From NCBI RefSeq assembly GCF_017562075.2, contig NC_054083.1:46346942-46410941 (forward strand): DNA of 64,000 nt. Direction: 5' to 3'. This document shows positions 35,601 to 47,888 of the stretch, piece after piece. Position 1 is the stretch's first letter, and the number at the start of each line of letters is the position of its first letter. The notes under the pieces are model-generated. The model was not told the origin of the DNA. It saw only the letters and a program-made list of their open reading frames with translations, and ran no database searches. The stretch comes from Anopheles merus. Its lineage: Eukaryota; Arthropoda; Insecta; Diptera; Culicidae. Position numbers and translations under genes: made by a program.

Positions 35601-38600
35601 ACCGGTACGCAATCGATTCGCGTGTTGCTTCGCCATTTCGGCCGATCTAGCTGCGGAACATCCCTATGTGCGATTTTTCGTGTTAGATCACGGAGGGGAA
35701 AGATAAATATTAATACACGTAAAAAATGGCAAAGTGATGGTAAGCAGCGTGATGGCAAAAAAACGCTCTAAACCCGTTGACGGCTGTTTGCCAATGGTGG
35801 GATATTATTTTCTACATGAACAACAATCGATTTACCCGATTGAGATACGAGGAGGGAGTCGAGATCCACTCTTTGAATGCGCCAGCATAAGCAAGATATA
35901 GGACCGGGGTTGTTTGGTGCCAGATCGAGGCCCTACAGGGTCAAAAGAGAACCGGAGCGAGACGGATAATGGCAAAGTGCTTTGAGGCGCTAGGATAATT
36001 GAAGCAAACACTAAACGTGCAGCAGTACCACCCCCTGTGCCATGGATGCCAGTGTGGCGCAAAGCATGTTGTTACCTTTTTACCATTCCACGATCTGCTC
36101 CTAACCTGCTGGGTGTTGTTTGGGTGCAGCAGCAAGAAAGGGGAAAATGGAACCTCCTGTACCACATTTTCCACAAGCTTTCGAACAAACAGCGCTTAAA
36201 CCGTTTGGAGCAATGAAAGGTTAATAACAGGTTAATTTCATCCATCCCACTTCAATTTCCCATCAAGCATCAGATGGTTGGTATTGCTATGAAAGCACAC
36301 TGCTCGGCCTATTGTGCATTATTGCACCGAGTTGGCACATAATTGGATAACCCCGTAATGAAGATAAACGGATCTACTTTTCACAAACAGCACAATCGTC
36401 TCCACCGAGAAAGGGCTTGCGAGTGAGTTCAACAACAAAAAAAACACACACACACACACACCCTCCCAATAAAAGCGTCTTTTGGGGTGGAACATTATGT
36501 AAGCTTTATCGTGCGGGAGTCGTCTTTCGCATTGGGTTTCGGTGTTGTGGTTGGTGAAACGTTGATGCGATGCGCATCTTGTGCAACGAACCAAACTGCG
36601 TGCAGCACTAGAATTGGACATTTAATAGCTGCTATAATACCGTTGATTAGAGGCTTAAATTGCAACACAAATCTGCACCATGTCATGGCGTTTTGGGCAT
36701 TTACTGAGCTTTAGAATACTCAATCCCGGTTTGGCAAACGCCCAAAAGGCACCGAAATCAATGCCCCTGAATGTCAAAGCAAGGAGAAATGGTTCGTATT
36801 CGCCACTGCAGCCCCTAAAACCCCTTGAAAACGGAACGGGTTGACGGTAGTGAAAGGTCGTAAAATGGATTACCCGAACAAAAAAAAAGCCATTTCACTT
36901 CTTCACTCTTGTTTTGGGCCATCCTCTTGGTTCATTACGTTGTGGACGATTGAAGTTGCTTCAGTTTTGAAAGAGTTAATTCCCTTTTTTTTGTGTGTTT
37001 GTTTCTTCGAAAAGGCCCTTCATCAATCTTCTCACCTAATAAGCCCAACATAAACGCTCATAATGCTAAAGAAATGCTTCCCCTCTCGTTGGCGTGGCGT
37101 TCGCTCCATTAACAAGACTACCTAGCTTTTTAGACCTTTCTCCATCGCAAGTTTTTAACAACAAAAAAACGTGCCAAAAATCATCTTGCTCTCCCATTAA
37201 GCGGCGATCCAAACAACGTCCGTCCGCCGTTTGCTTGTACTTGTACGCGGCCATAATGCCAGAAATGTGCGACTTCCTCCTTCTTTCTCCGGGATAGCTC
37301 CCGTCATCATTTACGCGGCCAACTGTTTCACCTTCACCTGTGCGCTTCGGTTTGCAGATCGTTCGTTCGCAGGGCACCTGAAAACGTGGCTGTCCCACAT
37401 TCGCAGCTGCATACAGCCACCGGCCAACCTTTCACCGGTTGGTTTGGTGCGCGTTGTGGTTCAATAAGAACAGTAACAAAAAATGATACCAAAATCGTGG
37501 TTAACCACCCTTTTCCGGTACACACTATGATGGCACCCTCGGGCTAATGCTGTGGCGTTAGCTTGGCCCGCGATAATGTAAAAGAGATTAACACTAGTGG
37601 GTGAAGAGAGGAAACAAAACAAAACAAGACCTATACTGCAATTTCCGAGTCTGCCGCGGGTCAAACTCGTGTGTCGGAAGCTCACTTTCTGCCAGTACAC
37701 CACAGGCCCATCCATTGAGATGGGTGGAAAACACAGAAATGGACCCGCCCCGGAGTAAATCGGATCACTTTACCGGGGCAGGTCATGCTTTCGTACATAA
37801 CCACGTGGCTTAAGGCGGAGGCATGTGTACAACAGCCAATGCCCAACATGCCCATTAGGCATGGGGTTCAAACGTTCAAACCGTTTAGCTGCGGTCCGGT
37901 TAGGCGGTTTGACTAGTTCGTTAGCTAAATGAAAGCGTACAAATACCACAGCCAATGTTGTTACTATTCATTTCTCCGTTCGCAAAATACAATTCAATTT
38001 GTTGGTTTATCGCGTTAAGAGGCGAATCAAAAGCTACCGCACGAGCTTGTACGGTGCAAAAGGTTAAATCGTTGCAGTGCTGCATGCACGTTCCACCTCA
38101 AAATGTAAAGAAAGCAGAGCTTTTTGATTGCCTCACGGGTGGGGTAAGGCATTTCAAAGTTGAAGGTTGTTTCATGTTTGTTCGACTTTAATGGAAAACA
38201 CACACACAGGGCGCGCGGGCACGAGCGCAGAAAGTTCCTCTTCCCATGCTGACTACTCGCAGCATGGAACGGGGTTGGTAACGAGCCGTACGCAAATGTT
38301 TACATTGGAATGGATGACTTGGAGTGTGGCCTTGACAGTGGAGCTTTGGTCAACATGCAAGCAGCGCACAACGATGGGTCGATTTTTTATATTTCGCTTC
38401 TCCTTCGACTAGTGCCCACCCAAACCCCTTGTGGGAAAGCGAAAAAGTTTTGAGAGCCCAAAACGTTTTACGTGCAACTGTGATCTCATGCTGTGGGGAG
38501 GTTAATTCAGTGGTGCTGAAGCACAAAAAAAGATCGTGGAAAAAAGATTTATTTTACGCTTCAGTTTTGCCTACCTTTATGTGAAAGAAAATTAATTCGT

Positions 38601-38819
38601 CCACCGTACAGACACGGCTGCTCTCCTTTCCCGCCAATGTCGCAATGTTAGTAAACAAACCGTCAACATCCAGTGCGATTTGACAGCTGCACTCAACCGA
38701 GCTGTCAGGCGCGTAGACTAATTTTTAATCCGCTGTAATCCCCCCCACAAACAAATAAACACTTTAAAATTTTACCATAAATCTTTAACTGTTTTGTTCT
38801 CCCTTTCTCTCTTGCACAG
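32671..38819. other. CCSER: 6.1-kb CCSER intron
   Basis: Non-coding by appearance. It holds a short GAA run (32820-32845) and a palindromic motif around homeodomain-like sites (33129-33171). It also has a C run (34346-34359), a CA run near 36446 and several AT-rich, TAAT-containing patches (36200-36680) that could be enhancers. Frames of up to 162 codons (34532-35020) show no protein features. Confidence 0.45.
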
Positions 38820-39222
38820 GGCCAATCGGAGAGCAAGAAAGCGTCGAAGAAAGCGGCCACCGACACTGGCCTGCACACCAAGGGGACGGCTATGTCGTTT
38901 GGCTTCAAGAAGCACAAGGTGCATCAGGCAACCACCGGCAGCAACGGTAAGATCGGCACAACCGGAAACAACAAATTGCCACCGGGTGCGGTCACACATA
39001 CCGGCGACGGTGGTGGTGCCGGCGCAGAACCAGTCCCGGGAGCGGTCGCTAATCAGATCAAGAAGTTCAGCCACAGTAACCACAACAACAACAATAACAA
39101 CAACAACAACAGCAATAATGCGACACTGGAAAGGGAGAAAGCGGAAAGGGAGCTGGTGCAGGCCACCGTCATCTCGAACCCGGGCGTCGATGCGGCATTT
39201 AGCGACAACAACGGAAATAGCG
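38820..39222 (+). CDS. CCSER: CCSER shared exon 2
   Basis: Starts after a clear acceptor (CTCTCTTGCACAG, ending 38819) and ends at the donor GCG|GTAAGT (39223), phase 0 in and phase 1 out. It encodes a Lys-rich start (G-Q-S-E-S-K-K-A-S-K-K), then G-T-A-M-S-F-G-F-K-K-H-K, a Gly/Ala/Thr segment and a poly-Asn tract from (AAC/AAT)n at 39083-39117. The S-F-G-F-K-K and later R-F-G-F-R motifs may be short basic, microtubule-type segments; that is inference. The Met in G-T-A-M could serve as a downstream start. Confidence 0.75.
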
Positions 39223-39672
39223 GTAAGTGTGTGAAGGGGGTGTTTGTTGTTTCCACTTAAGATAAATAACGTTAGCAACAGTCAGAAGACACACACACAC
39301 AATTAGAAGACAAGTATCAAATGTCAATCTAATGGTTCGGGTCAACGACATCATTGACTGACAGGTTGTTGTTAGTATTCCCAGTTCAGCCCCAGCCAGC
39401 TGTTAGGTTCTGTTTTGGACCATTCTTTCGCTTCCACCCATTTCTCTTAGCAGAACAGTGGTAGAACTAGCAGCTAGAACTGATTCCGAATGTCAAACGC
39501 TTTCCTCATCGCACTGTTTGGATGTTCGTTCAATCAGATCATTACCTTCGGTAATAGACGGCAACGGCCAACCTTCCTTGAACACGTGTTTTCAGACCCC
39601 TCAGCTGCGTGTCTTGTACCGGTACCGTAGAATATAACATTTCCCATTCTTGCCCTCTTGCTTGCCCCACAG

Positions 39673-40372
39673 GATCGGTAGAGTCGGTGGACGACACGAG
39701 CGGTGGTGTGATGGGCCCCGGCCGAACTACGGCCTCCACCGGCCGTTCCACACCGCGGCTGCAGCCCGCCAAGAAGGACAGCAACGGGGCGCCGTACCGC
39801 AGCAATCGGTTCGGCTTCCGCACCAACAACATCGTCCGGCCGGCATCGGTCGGGCTGCAGCCCCGGGTGGCCAACGATTTTGACAAACATTCCTCCACCA
39901 CTACCAACACCAACAACAACAATAACATCCACGCCCATAACAACAACAATAACAACGTGTACGTCGTTAACGACAAGCGCCGCTCGAAGAGCGCCTCCTC
40001 GGCGGCCAGCGCACGCACAACCTTTACGCCGCTGCCGGGCACAACAGCGGCGGCGGCGGCGGCGGCTGCAACCGGAACCGGCGGGAATGGGGCGATCGTG
40101 CTGCACCAGCACGCGTACGGTGGGGGTGCAACTGCGCTGCATCGTCCGCTGCCGAAATACCAGGCGCCGAGTACGAAAATAGCCCACGCCACCGTGCCGG
40201 ACTCCAACAGTGGTGCTGGTGGGACTTATCAACAGCAGATGACGAAATGCAACCAGGGAGAGCATAAAAATACTCAGCATTCCGGTGCCGGGGCGAAGCA
40301 GACGGCCCAGCAGCATCAGTATACGCACGGCAGCGAAGCCGGCCAGAACGCACCAAGCGGTGGTGGTCTATG
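39673..40372 (+). CDS. CCSER: CCSER exon 3
   Basis: Acceptor CTTGCCCCACAG (ends 39672) and donor ATG|GTAAGTAC (40373), phase 1 in and phase 2 out. It encodes S-V-E-S-V-D-D-T, the basic motif N-R-F-G-F-R-T-N-N (about 39808-39834), two Asn-rich tracts, K-R-R-S-K-S-A-S-S and an eight-Ala tract (near 40051). Low-complexity runs come from AAC and GCG repeats and are likely length-polymorphic. The joint with exon 2 restores Gly-Ser in frame. Confidence 0.75.
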
Positions 40373-40583
40373 GTAAGTACGTTAGAACTAGTTAGCACTG
40401 TGTAAAGGGAACTATTTATGTGAACTTTGGCTGTAAACAGCGTGCCAACCATCTGCGTCACGCGTCCGTTCCGAATTTGCGTGTGTTTGGCATGCTTCCT
40501 TCCCGAAAGAGACAGTACAAGCCAGCAGAATGATACATTTATTAATAGCTTCACTCTAACCGTCGTTGTGTTTTCATTTGCAG

Positions 40584-41548
40584 TGCAAAAACACCACTGA
40601 CTGGCAATGGGCATACGGCCGGCGGCACCACTACATCGGCCAAACTAGGTCAGGAGGCGGCCACAACGGCCAGCAAGTTTACGCTGCACACGTCCAGCCT
40701 GCCGAAACCGCAGTACCCGGTGTCGATCTCGCTGACCGGTACTACCGCCGGGTCCGTCGCCGCCACCGCGACCGCCAGCTCGCGCTACACGATGGACACG
40801 AAGGGTGCCAAGCATGCGGTCAACGTGAGTCGCAAAGAGTTCGCCAACACGAACGTGGCCGGGGCGCCCGCGCTCGAGGACACGACCACCACGACGACCA
40901 GCAGCATCCGGATGCCGCGGCAGCGCTACCGCAACCTGGAGATGGTGATGAGCGGCCGGCACAAGTTCGAGGTGCGCGATCTGGAAGCGCTAACGACGGA
41001 ACCGATCGTACCGCTGCCGCTGCCGGAGCTGCCGAGCGCGTTCTGCAGCACGGGCAACCAGCGAACGGCACCGCTCAGCGGGCTGATCCGCTCGACCGAG
41101 CTGAATGCCAGTGCCACTGCGTCCGCCCTGCACGACGATATCGACATCAACGATAACCGGTACGAGCAGGCCGAACCGGGCGCGGCAGAGGAGCAAGTGA
41201 CACCGACGGCACCGGACAGCGAAGGGCAGAAGGAAAGCCTCGAGGAAGAGAAGCTGCTGCGCGATAACAACTCGTCGGAAAAGAGCCTGATCAAGGGCGG
41301 CGCGATGAAGGAGCTGATGGAGAGCTACGAGGAAAGCAAGAGCTCGACGCCGAGCTGCTCGCGCGCTTCCTGGTTCACGGCCGGTGAGGCACTAGCCGCC
41401 AAAGACTTTGGCATCCGCAGCCTAACGAGCAGCGTGGAGAGCAGCACATCGAGGCAGACCGATTCGATGCCCGGCAGCGCACAGGACGAGCAGGAAGAGG
41501 AGGACATCAGCTCCGTCACCATTACGGCGGGCAATCCTTCGGCGTTCT
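40584..41548 (+). CDS. CCSER: CCSER exon 4
   Basis: Acceptor TTTTCATTTGCAG (ends 40583), phase 2 in, completing a Cys codon. Donor TTCT|GTAAGT at 41549, phase 1 out. It is long, GC-rich and strongly codon-biased. It encodes T-A-S-K-F-T-L-H-T, L-P-K-P-Q-Y-P-V-S-I-S-L, an R-Q-R-Y-R-N-L-E-M-V-M-S-G-R-H-K-F-E-V-R-D-L-E segment that is the best-conserved-looking part, and an acidic C-terminal half with Glu/Asp runs. Large antisense frames here are shadows of this exon. Confidence 0.78.
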
Positions 41549-41623
41549 GTAAGTTTTGCTACGCACTAGAGAAGCATCCAATTTTTTGCGCTGCTCTAAC
41601 CTTTCGTTGCGTGTTCTTTGCAG

Positions 41624-42458
41624 CTTCCATTTCAGCGCCGATCCCGATGGATGTTTCCGCCACCAACCTGGACAGTGTGTCGGAGGTACTGGTCAGCTTC
41701 ACCGATCCAGGAACGGATCCGCTTGCTAGCGGGGGCGGCGATGCTGCCACCGAACCGAACCGAATGTACCGCAACGAGCAGGCCAAGTTTGCGGAGATGG
41801 CCGCCGCCATCAGTGACGTGCTGCTGCTGGACGATGAAACCTCCCCGACGGACAGTCTCGTTAGCAGCTGTACGGAAAACTCGGACGACGTGAAGAAACC
41901 GCGCGGCGGCAAGAAAACGGCCGAAAACACGAAGGAAAAGGAGAAGGACATCGATGAGATCTCGCCCGAGCTGGACGAGCTTACCAGTCCCGTCTCGCCC
42001 GGCACACCGACCCATGCTTCCAACTCACTGTCGCTGTCGGACGGCGGGAGGGATTTTCTGATTGACGACGAAATCGCCGACCAGCCGGGGCTGGTGTTCG
42101 ATGAGGGCAGTACGCTCGATCTTGGCTCGCTCAATCTTAACCTGACATCACAGAAGACCGACACCGATCGAACGCTAAAGGACAACCACAATCGAGCTGC
42201 AGCTGCAGCTGCCGGCACTACAAACGGGACCGGCTCCCAACCGGCAGCAATCAGGGCGACTCCACCGTCAGCTCCCAAGCCGAGGAGGGCTATGCCGGAT
42301 GCGTACGAATCGCCGGCCCTGTCGCGCAAATCGGCACGCAGCGGTAATCGCATGGCGCGGGCAGAATCGCTCGACACGCTCTCACCGTGCGACTCGATCG
42401 CGTCCGATGACTTTATGCTTGACTTTGACTGCAACAGCAGCATGGACTCCATCGATCG
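41624..42458 (+). CDS. CCSER: CCSER exon 5 with the D-D-F-M-L-D-F motif
   Basis: Acceptor GTGTTCTTTGCAG (ends 41623), donor CG|GTATGT (42459). The 75-nt intron before it is in frame and stop-free. The exon encodes acidic, Ser-rich sequence with E-M-A-A-A-I-S-D-V-L-L-L-D-D-E, a Lys/Glu segment, S-P-E-L-D-E-L-T-S-P-V-S-P, and near the end A-E-S-L-D-T-L followed by S-D-D-F-M-L-D-F-D. That last block matches the S-L-D-x-L...D-D-L-M-L-D motif of vertebrate CCSER1 and CCSER2 and is the main basis for the family call. Confidence 0.8.
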
Positions 42459-42521
42459 GTATGTTACAGTGGGCGGATAAATAACTTGTCAGTGCTAATT
42501 TCCTTCTTTTCGGTGGCTCAG

Positions 42522-42674
42522 GGTCGCTCGATCCAGTATGGGTGGCAGCGCTAACGGGTTAAACTCGATGGACGAGCTGCAGCTGTGGTCCGAGCTGGAG
42601 AACAAAGGCGGACACATCATACGTGAGTGGAGCACACTGCTACGCAGCAGTCCGCAGAGCAACAGTACTCACAG
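42522..42674 (+). CDS. CCSER: CCSER exon 6
   Basis: Acceptor TTTCGGTGGCTCAG (ends 42521), donor ACAG|GTGAGT (42675), phase 2 in and out. It encodes S-S-M-G-G-S-A-N-G-L, then M-D-E-L-Q-L-W-S-E-L-E and I-I-R-E-W-S-T-L-L-R, likely helical. It directly follows the D-D-F-M-L-D-F motif. A 12-kb intron follows to the next exon. Confidence 0.75.
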
Positions 42675-45600
42675 GTGAGTTGAAGTTTTGTCTCACTGCT
42701 TTTCACTTTCTTTCCGTTGGAAATCAAAACTGAACTGCAAGAAGCGGTGTAAGCCCTTGGTCGGTGAAGATTTTACGCGCCTAAAAGTATGCAATCGTGT
42801 GCACATTTATAGCATGGTGCTAGAAAACGTTATAGCATGGTGGATTGACTGTAGCTGCCATAAAATTTAACTTGAATTTGCTGTTTTCTCACCATATGGA
42901 ACTTTATTTTGAAAGTCTTGAAATGTATTTTATCTGCTGAATTCTTCACTTTACAAAACAGTTTTACCTATTACATACTACACACTATATGGAGTGTATT
43001 GCATTATGTACCTTTAATTCAAAACCTCCGCCCCATGTAATAGTGCCGTCGGGCTCGTTCGGGTGTCTCCTATTTCCTATACCGCCTGTCGATTTTTGCA
43101 GTGTCGGCTCGTTTTTTTTTAGTTTGACATACCAACGTCCAAACGGTAATCCAATGGCAAATTGGCTTACCCTTTCGCATGGCTGCACTAATGCTCGGAC
43201 GGTTCGACGTATTCGATGTTAACCCCTGGGCTAGGCTAGGTTCGTCCCTAATGAGAGCGGATTACCGTCACCCTCATTAGGGTCGTGCTCTGCTGTGTGT
43301 GTCATCGCAATCGAAATGATTGTCTTTCCTGCTGCCCTTAAAGTGCTCTCCGAGGTTGCGAAAGAAGTTCAGCTAGCCACAAACACACACACAATCGAAT
43401 AGCGGATTCTTTTTCGGGACGCTCAAAGTACTCTCGTTTGCCATTTCCGGCAACGCGGCCCCACTTCATTATTGCTTATGTTGTTGCGCGGTGGCGTCGA
43501 TCGAAGGAGAAAAAGTAACGAATGAACTTAAAGCGCCCGTAGTTGCACAGTCATTTGCACACCATTTGTCTTGTCTTTGTCTTTGTCCAGCCCTACCAAA
43601 AGGGGTTTCTAGTGTTGAAAACGCCTTTTGCATGGAAGCTATTGCTCTTATTGCTCTCCCCAAAAGCAGTATAAATCGCTTCTAAAGCTGTCATTGCTGC
43701 AGTCGGGCTTCAATGTTTGGAAATTTGTTTTCCCTCCATCCTTCGAAGCGCAACTAATGGCGATTATGATACACCCATGGGGGCAGATTATCGCGATCAT
43801 GTTACTAGCCTTACTCCATCGAAGCCACAGCGCTTGTGTGTGTGTGTTGATGGAAACGGGAAACGGGAAATATATTACTGACGAGTTGAGGAGCGGAAAG
43901 TAAGTATGATGTTGCAACATTATGCCTTTTTGGCTCGGGCTAAAGATTCGTTCTATAAAGGGCGTACCGCTGAACGGTTAGTCGATTTACTGTTATGTAG
44001 AGCAGCGACTAGTGGTGGGGAGAGGTACTCATTTGGTGCAGTACGGTGTAGGGTTTGCGCACGAAACGATTATACCAAAAAAGGCATCTACATAGCAACT
44101 TTACAGCTTAACCTTGACATACACCATAGCAGCGGGGGGTTTAACATGCATTATGCTAATTACTTTACAGCTAGACATCACCGTGAAACAAATATTAAAC
44201 CATTCTTTTGTTGGTACTTTTCGTGCACCCTCAAAAAAGAACCTCGCAAAACCTTCTTTTTTTATACAACACACTTTGCTAGTCTTTATTTTCAGTTTTT
44301 GCTTACTAGAACCGCGTTTAAGCTACTTGCTCTAGAAACCAAATCCCTGCCAGCCCAACCACACCAAACCGCTATGGAATGCACCACCACCACCACCGGG
44401 ACGATGATGTGCATTAACCACAATTTTACTACTCTTCTAGTTCCTTCGGCGCGCTTGGCTGCCCTTTGCTCGCTCGCGTGAAGTTCGCGTGTGTGCGGGG
44501 TGGCGTGCATTGTGTGTTTTTCAACCGCGCGCACAGCTGATGAGAACGCGCGTTTGCGTGCGCTGATGGTGATGGTAGTTGTGATGAGAAAGCCGGTTTT
44601 TTGTTGTTCTTGTTGTTTCTCTCAAATACCACAGCAAATAGGGGATGGAAGCTGTTTGTTGGTTTCTTTCTCTCACGCTCTTTCTTTCCCTTTTGAACCT
44701 AATCTCACCTGCATGATCATGAATGATCTTGATGGTGTTGTGTATGTGTATGTGTGTCTCAAAAAGGTATCTTCAAGACACGAATGATCTGATTTGAGGT
44801 GAAGGTGTGTAATTACAGCTATTTGTGTGTTGCACAATCCTTTTTGTGTGTCGTATTCTAATGGTTCAAACAGTTGAGAAGCTTTTCTCTTCATCCCCGG
44901 CTTGCAAAGGGATGTTATGTTGGCCGACACACAAACACCACCTAGTGGTGGATTTTCCACCGCTCGGAGCCATCGGTATAGGTAACACCACCACCAACAC
45001 CACAACGATTCGAGCCTTTGGGGTGAGTCACACGAAACCGTGTGTACTCGCGCATTCATCGGCCGGTCTACGAGCCCACCGCATCACACACACACACTCT
45101 CTCTCTCCGATGCTCTCTGGTCGCTGGTACCAGGTTTGGCTCGCCCGTTCAGTTCTTGGTGTGTACGTTTTACGGCCACAACATAGCTGCCGTGGCTCTG
45201 GCAGTGGTGATGGCAGCCCTTATTCAGTATTTGATCGATCCTCACACACGTACACACAGCCTGTGTGACGCAAGGTTATCTGGTTCGATCAACCACCTAG
45301 CAGCGGGGCGCGGTGTTGGTGATACTTGATAGAAAGGCAAAGATCGACCTCACGGCCGTCAGCTGTGTTCGGTTTTGGGCGGTGGGAGGCTGCCGATCAG
45401 CAAAACTATTCGGAGCATTTCCTTCGCCAGTGATCAGTGGTGAGACAAAGAGACTCTCCTAAAGGGTGGTTGTGGTGTTTTGTCGTCCGATCCTTTACCC
45501 GGTTCGAATCCATTCCGTCCGCAAGCTGCCCGACGTGCTAGTTCATACTGTTTGTGTTTAGTTTCTAATTTTGACATCCCACTGGTGGCGGCGGTAAATT

Positions 45601-46153
45601 AGAAACGTGGTGCTACAGTTCTGCTCTCTCTTTCTCGCTCGTGTACTGTGCGCGAGTAAACGCGATCGCGTGTGTTTCTGTTTATGGTGCATCATTTCCT
45701 GCAACCTGTTCAGGGTCAACCGACAGACAGACACAGCCGTTGTGGAACGTTTAGTTTTCTTGCAACAAACACCACCACCACCAAGCACCACCGATCAAGT
45801 GTGATTTAGTGTGGTAAAACAAAACAAAAAAGGAAAAGATATTTTTATTGTTTTGTGCCCCCGATCTCTCCCCGTGGCACACGATCTTTGCAGTGTGTGT
45901 GTGTGTGTCTAATGCGGTTTTTATTTGATGTTTGATGCACCCACGGAAAAAAATAGGGAAAAATACCAAAAATACAGCTGATGAGTGAGAAGAGGTGGTT
46001 GAGTTTTTGGGGCTTTGGTGCAGAAGCAAATAGTCTGTAGTTGCACGTCGGTGGCTCACGCGGTCTTGCTATTTGTGGTGTTTCGATAGTGCAAGTGCTT
46101 AAACCATCATTCATTCAGTTATATGTTGAATTCGAGCTGTGTTTGCAACATTC
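42675..46153. other. CCSER: CCSER intron, first part
   Basis: No coding exon is recognised. It includes a small perfect inverted repeat CCCTAATGAG/CTCATTAGGG (43252-43288), a CTCF-like palindromic site around 44935-44951 (CACCACCTAGTGGTGG) and CA/GT runs near 45085 and 45893. Frames of up to 191 codons (43906-44481) look like chance. Confidence 0.4.
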
Positions 46154-46184
46154 TATAAAAACCTACAAGTGCACACACCATTCA
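46154..46184 (+). promoter_or_regulatory. CCSER: Candidate TATA/initiator core promoter for CCSER first exon C
   Basis: TATAAAA at 46154-46160, followed 30 nt after its first T by an initiator-like CATTCAA with the A at 46184. This is the normal TATA-to-start spacing in insects. It lies about 500 bp upstream of the ATG at 46682, a plausible 5' UTR length. Confidence 0.4.
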
Positions 46185-46681
46185 AAAGTGGTTAGATTCA
46201 ACAAAAAAGACCTAAAACTCGTCCGACAACAGCTCAACCTCAGCTATAATTTACCGAAAAAACCACAGCTTACAGTTGAAAACCACAACAACCCCGCTCC
46301 TTTAAGTTCATCAACCCGTCTGTAAAAAAAAAAAACCCATCCAACCTCCAACATTAAGAATGTTTGCGTTTTGCTAGCTTCTTCCACCGCTTCCACGCGT
46401 CCGTCTTTGTCGACGGTATATGCTGCAGCATAGGGGGTTGGCCGGTTGGTACGTACCTGTTGTGCATGAGACGTGAAAATTATTGAAAGCCAGAAGCTTT
46501 GTTCCTCCTCTGCCGGTTGTCTACACCGATGTTGTAAAATTACCAGTGAAGTGTGCGATGCAGTGAAGTGGTTGTGTGTGTGTGGTTCGATCGGGAAACT
46601 TGTATACTTCTCTTACAGTGGTTGCAAAACGCCCTGCCAAGAGGCAGCAGCCGAAGCCAGGCAAACACCACCCAGATCACG

Positions 46682-46803
46682 ATGAAGGATTGTGAAACGA
46701 CGTCGGCTGAGAATGCACCGCCGGCAAGTGGCGTCGGTTCGTCGCCGGCTGTAGTGCTGCAGGAAAAGCCGACACCGACTCCCACCTCCACCACCACCAA
46801 TGG
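46682..46803 (+). CDS. CCSER: CCSER alternative first coding exon C
   Basis: 40 codons plus 2 nt from an ATG with A at -3 to the donor GG|GTAAAT (46804). It ends in phase 2, the same as exon 6, so it can replace all upstream exons and join 54866, giving a 770-residue isoform with both coiled coils but without the D-D-F-M-L-D-F half. The peptide starts M-K-D-C-E-T-T-S-A-E and is Pro/Thr/Ser-rich. The frame is open upstream to 46553, but the ATG at 46682 has the better context. That it belongs to this gene is inferred from phase. Confidence 0.5.
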
Positions 46804-47530
46804 GTAAATGATCGTTTCTCTCCATCTTGTAGCTGTTGTAGCCTTGTGTGTTTTAGCAGGGTAAAGAGGCAGAACAGAGGGAAAATCTAGTCCACTAGTT
46901 GCTCTATTCTATTCAAATTTCAACACCCACTACTACCCCTTCAGGGCGTCACGGGGCGTGTGTATCTTGTGTGGAAATTCGCAGGCTCCAATTTCCATGC
47001 TCGAGCGATGTGAGCGAAATAGTCGAGGAAGCCGGCGAGCGGCGGTAGCTTTCGGGCGCGAATGAACGCGCTCCTATTATGCAGACCCTACTAGCAAAGA
47101 GAATGTAAAAGTGTGCGTCTTTCAGGCGAGGGGCATGTAGAAGCAGGGAGAGACGGCTGGAAATACGCGGAATTGCTAGGAGGCGAGAGCGTGTTTTGCT
47201 TTCTACACAGTTTTCGCACTTACACAATCACACATGTGTGAATGTGTGCGTTCACTTTCAGCCTGCGCGCTCAGTTTGGTTTTCTCGCAGCGGCTTGCTG
47301 GTGTCGGTGTCTCGCTCGCACTAGTGCAGCGAGTGTTCCTCGTGCGTTCCCTTTCTTGCTACCACACAAAATCGTCAGTACAGTTCAAGCCTTCGCAGCG
47401 TGAGGCCGCGCGCGTTTTAGCCTAAGTCCCGGGCGCTCGATGTAATTTGAAGTGAAGTGTTGAAGTTTTATTTATTTCAATTCACATTATTAAGGCCTCG
47501 GTCGTATTTTCAAGTGTTGAAGTGTTGTGC

Positions 47531-47604
47531 GCATTGAAATAAAGCAGCGTTAATCTTTCATAATTCAACATGAATATGTAAATTATGCTGCTTTATTTCA
47601 ATGC
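47531..47604. repeat. Hairpin with perfect 18-bp arms
   Basis: GCATTGAAATAAAGCAGC at 47531-47548 pairs exactly with GCTGCTTTATTTCAATGC at 47587-47604 across a 38-nt loop. One arm contains AATAAA. No longer pairing extends into the loop, so a microRNA precursor is unlikely. Confidence 0.85.
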
Positions 47605-47888
47605 TTTTTTTACAGTATTCAACATACACAACATACAGGCAGTAAGGCGGGTGCTTGAAGTGACGATTTTTTTATTATTTATAATAAAAAATATGTGTGG
47701 TTTTGTGGCAAGATTGTGGTTAGCGATGTGTGGAACTGTGCCTTAAGTTTCAATAAAGTGTTAAAATATCAACCGAGCTTGATGTGTTTAAGTTTTATTT
47801 CGATGCATGCGATTTTATTACGCTGCAAATCAAAGTGAACGAAAGCGCACAGCGCACAACGCGCAACGAAAGAAACGAGGGGGAGGGG

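Noticed and set aside
39534..40328. 264- and 221-codon minus-strand frames
   Set aside because: Antisense shadows of CCSER exon 3 with no domain or splice logic.
41559..42452. 297-codon minus-strand frame
   Set aside because: It is the exact antisense of the CCSER exon 5 region. Its Ser-rich product is explained by the reverse of GC-rich codons.
45501..45511. tRNA B-box-like GGTTCGAATCC
   Set aside because: No A box at the right distance upstream and no cloverleaf could be drawn.
47531..47604. MicroRNA precursor
   Set aside because: The stem is only 18 bp with a 38-nt loop, too short for a typical precursor, and one arm is an AATAAA-containing stretch better explained as a poly(A) signal.
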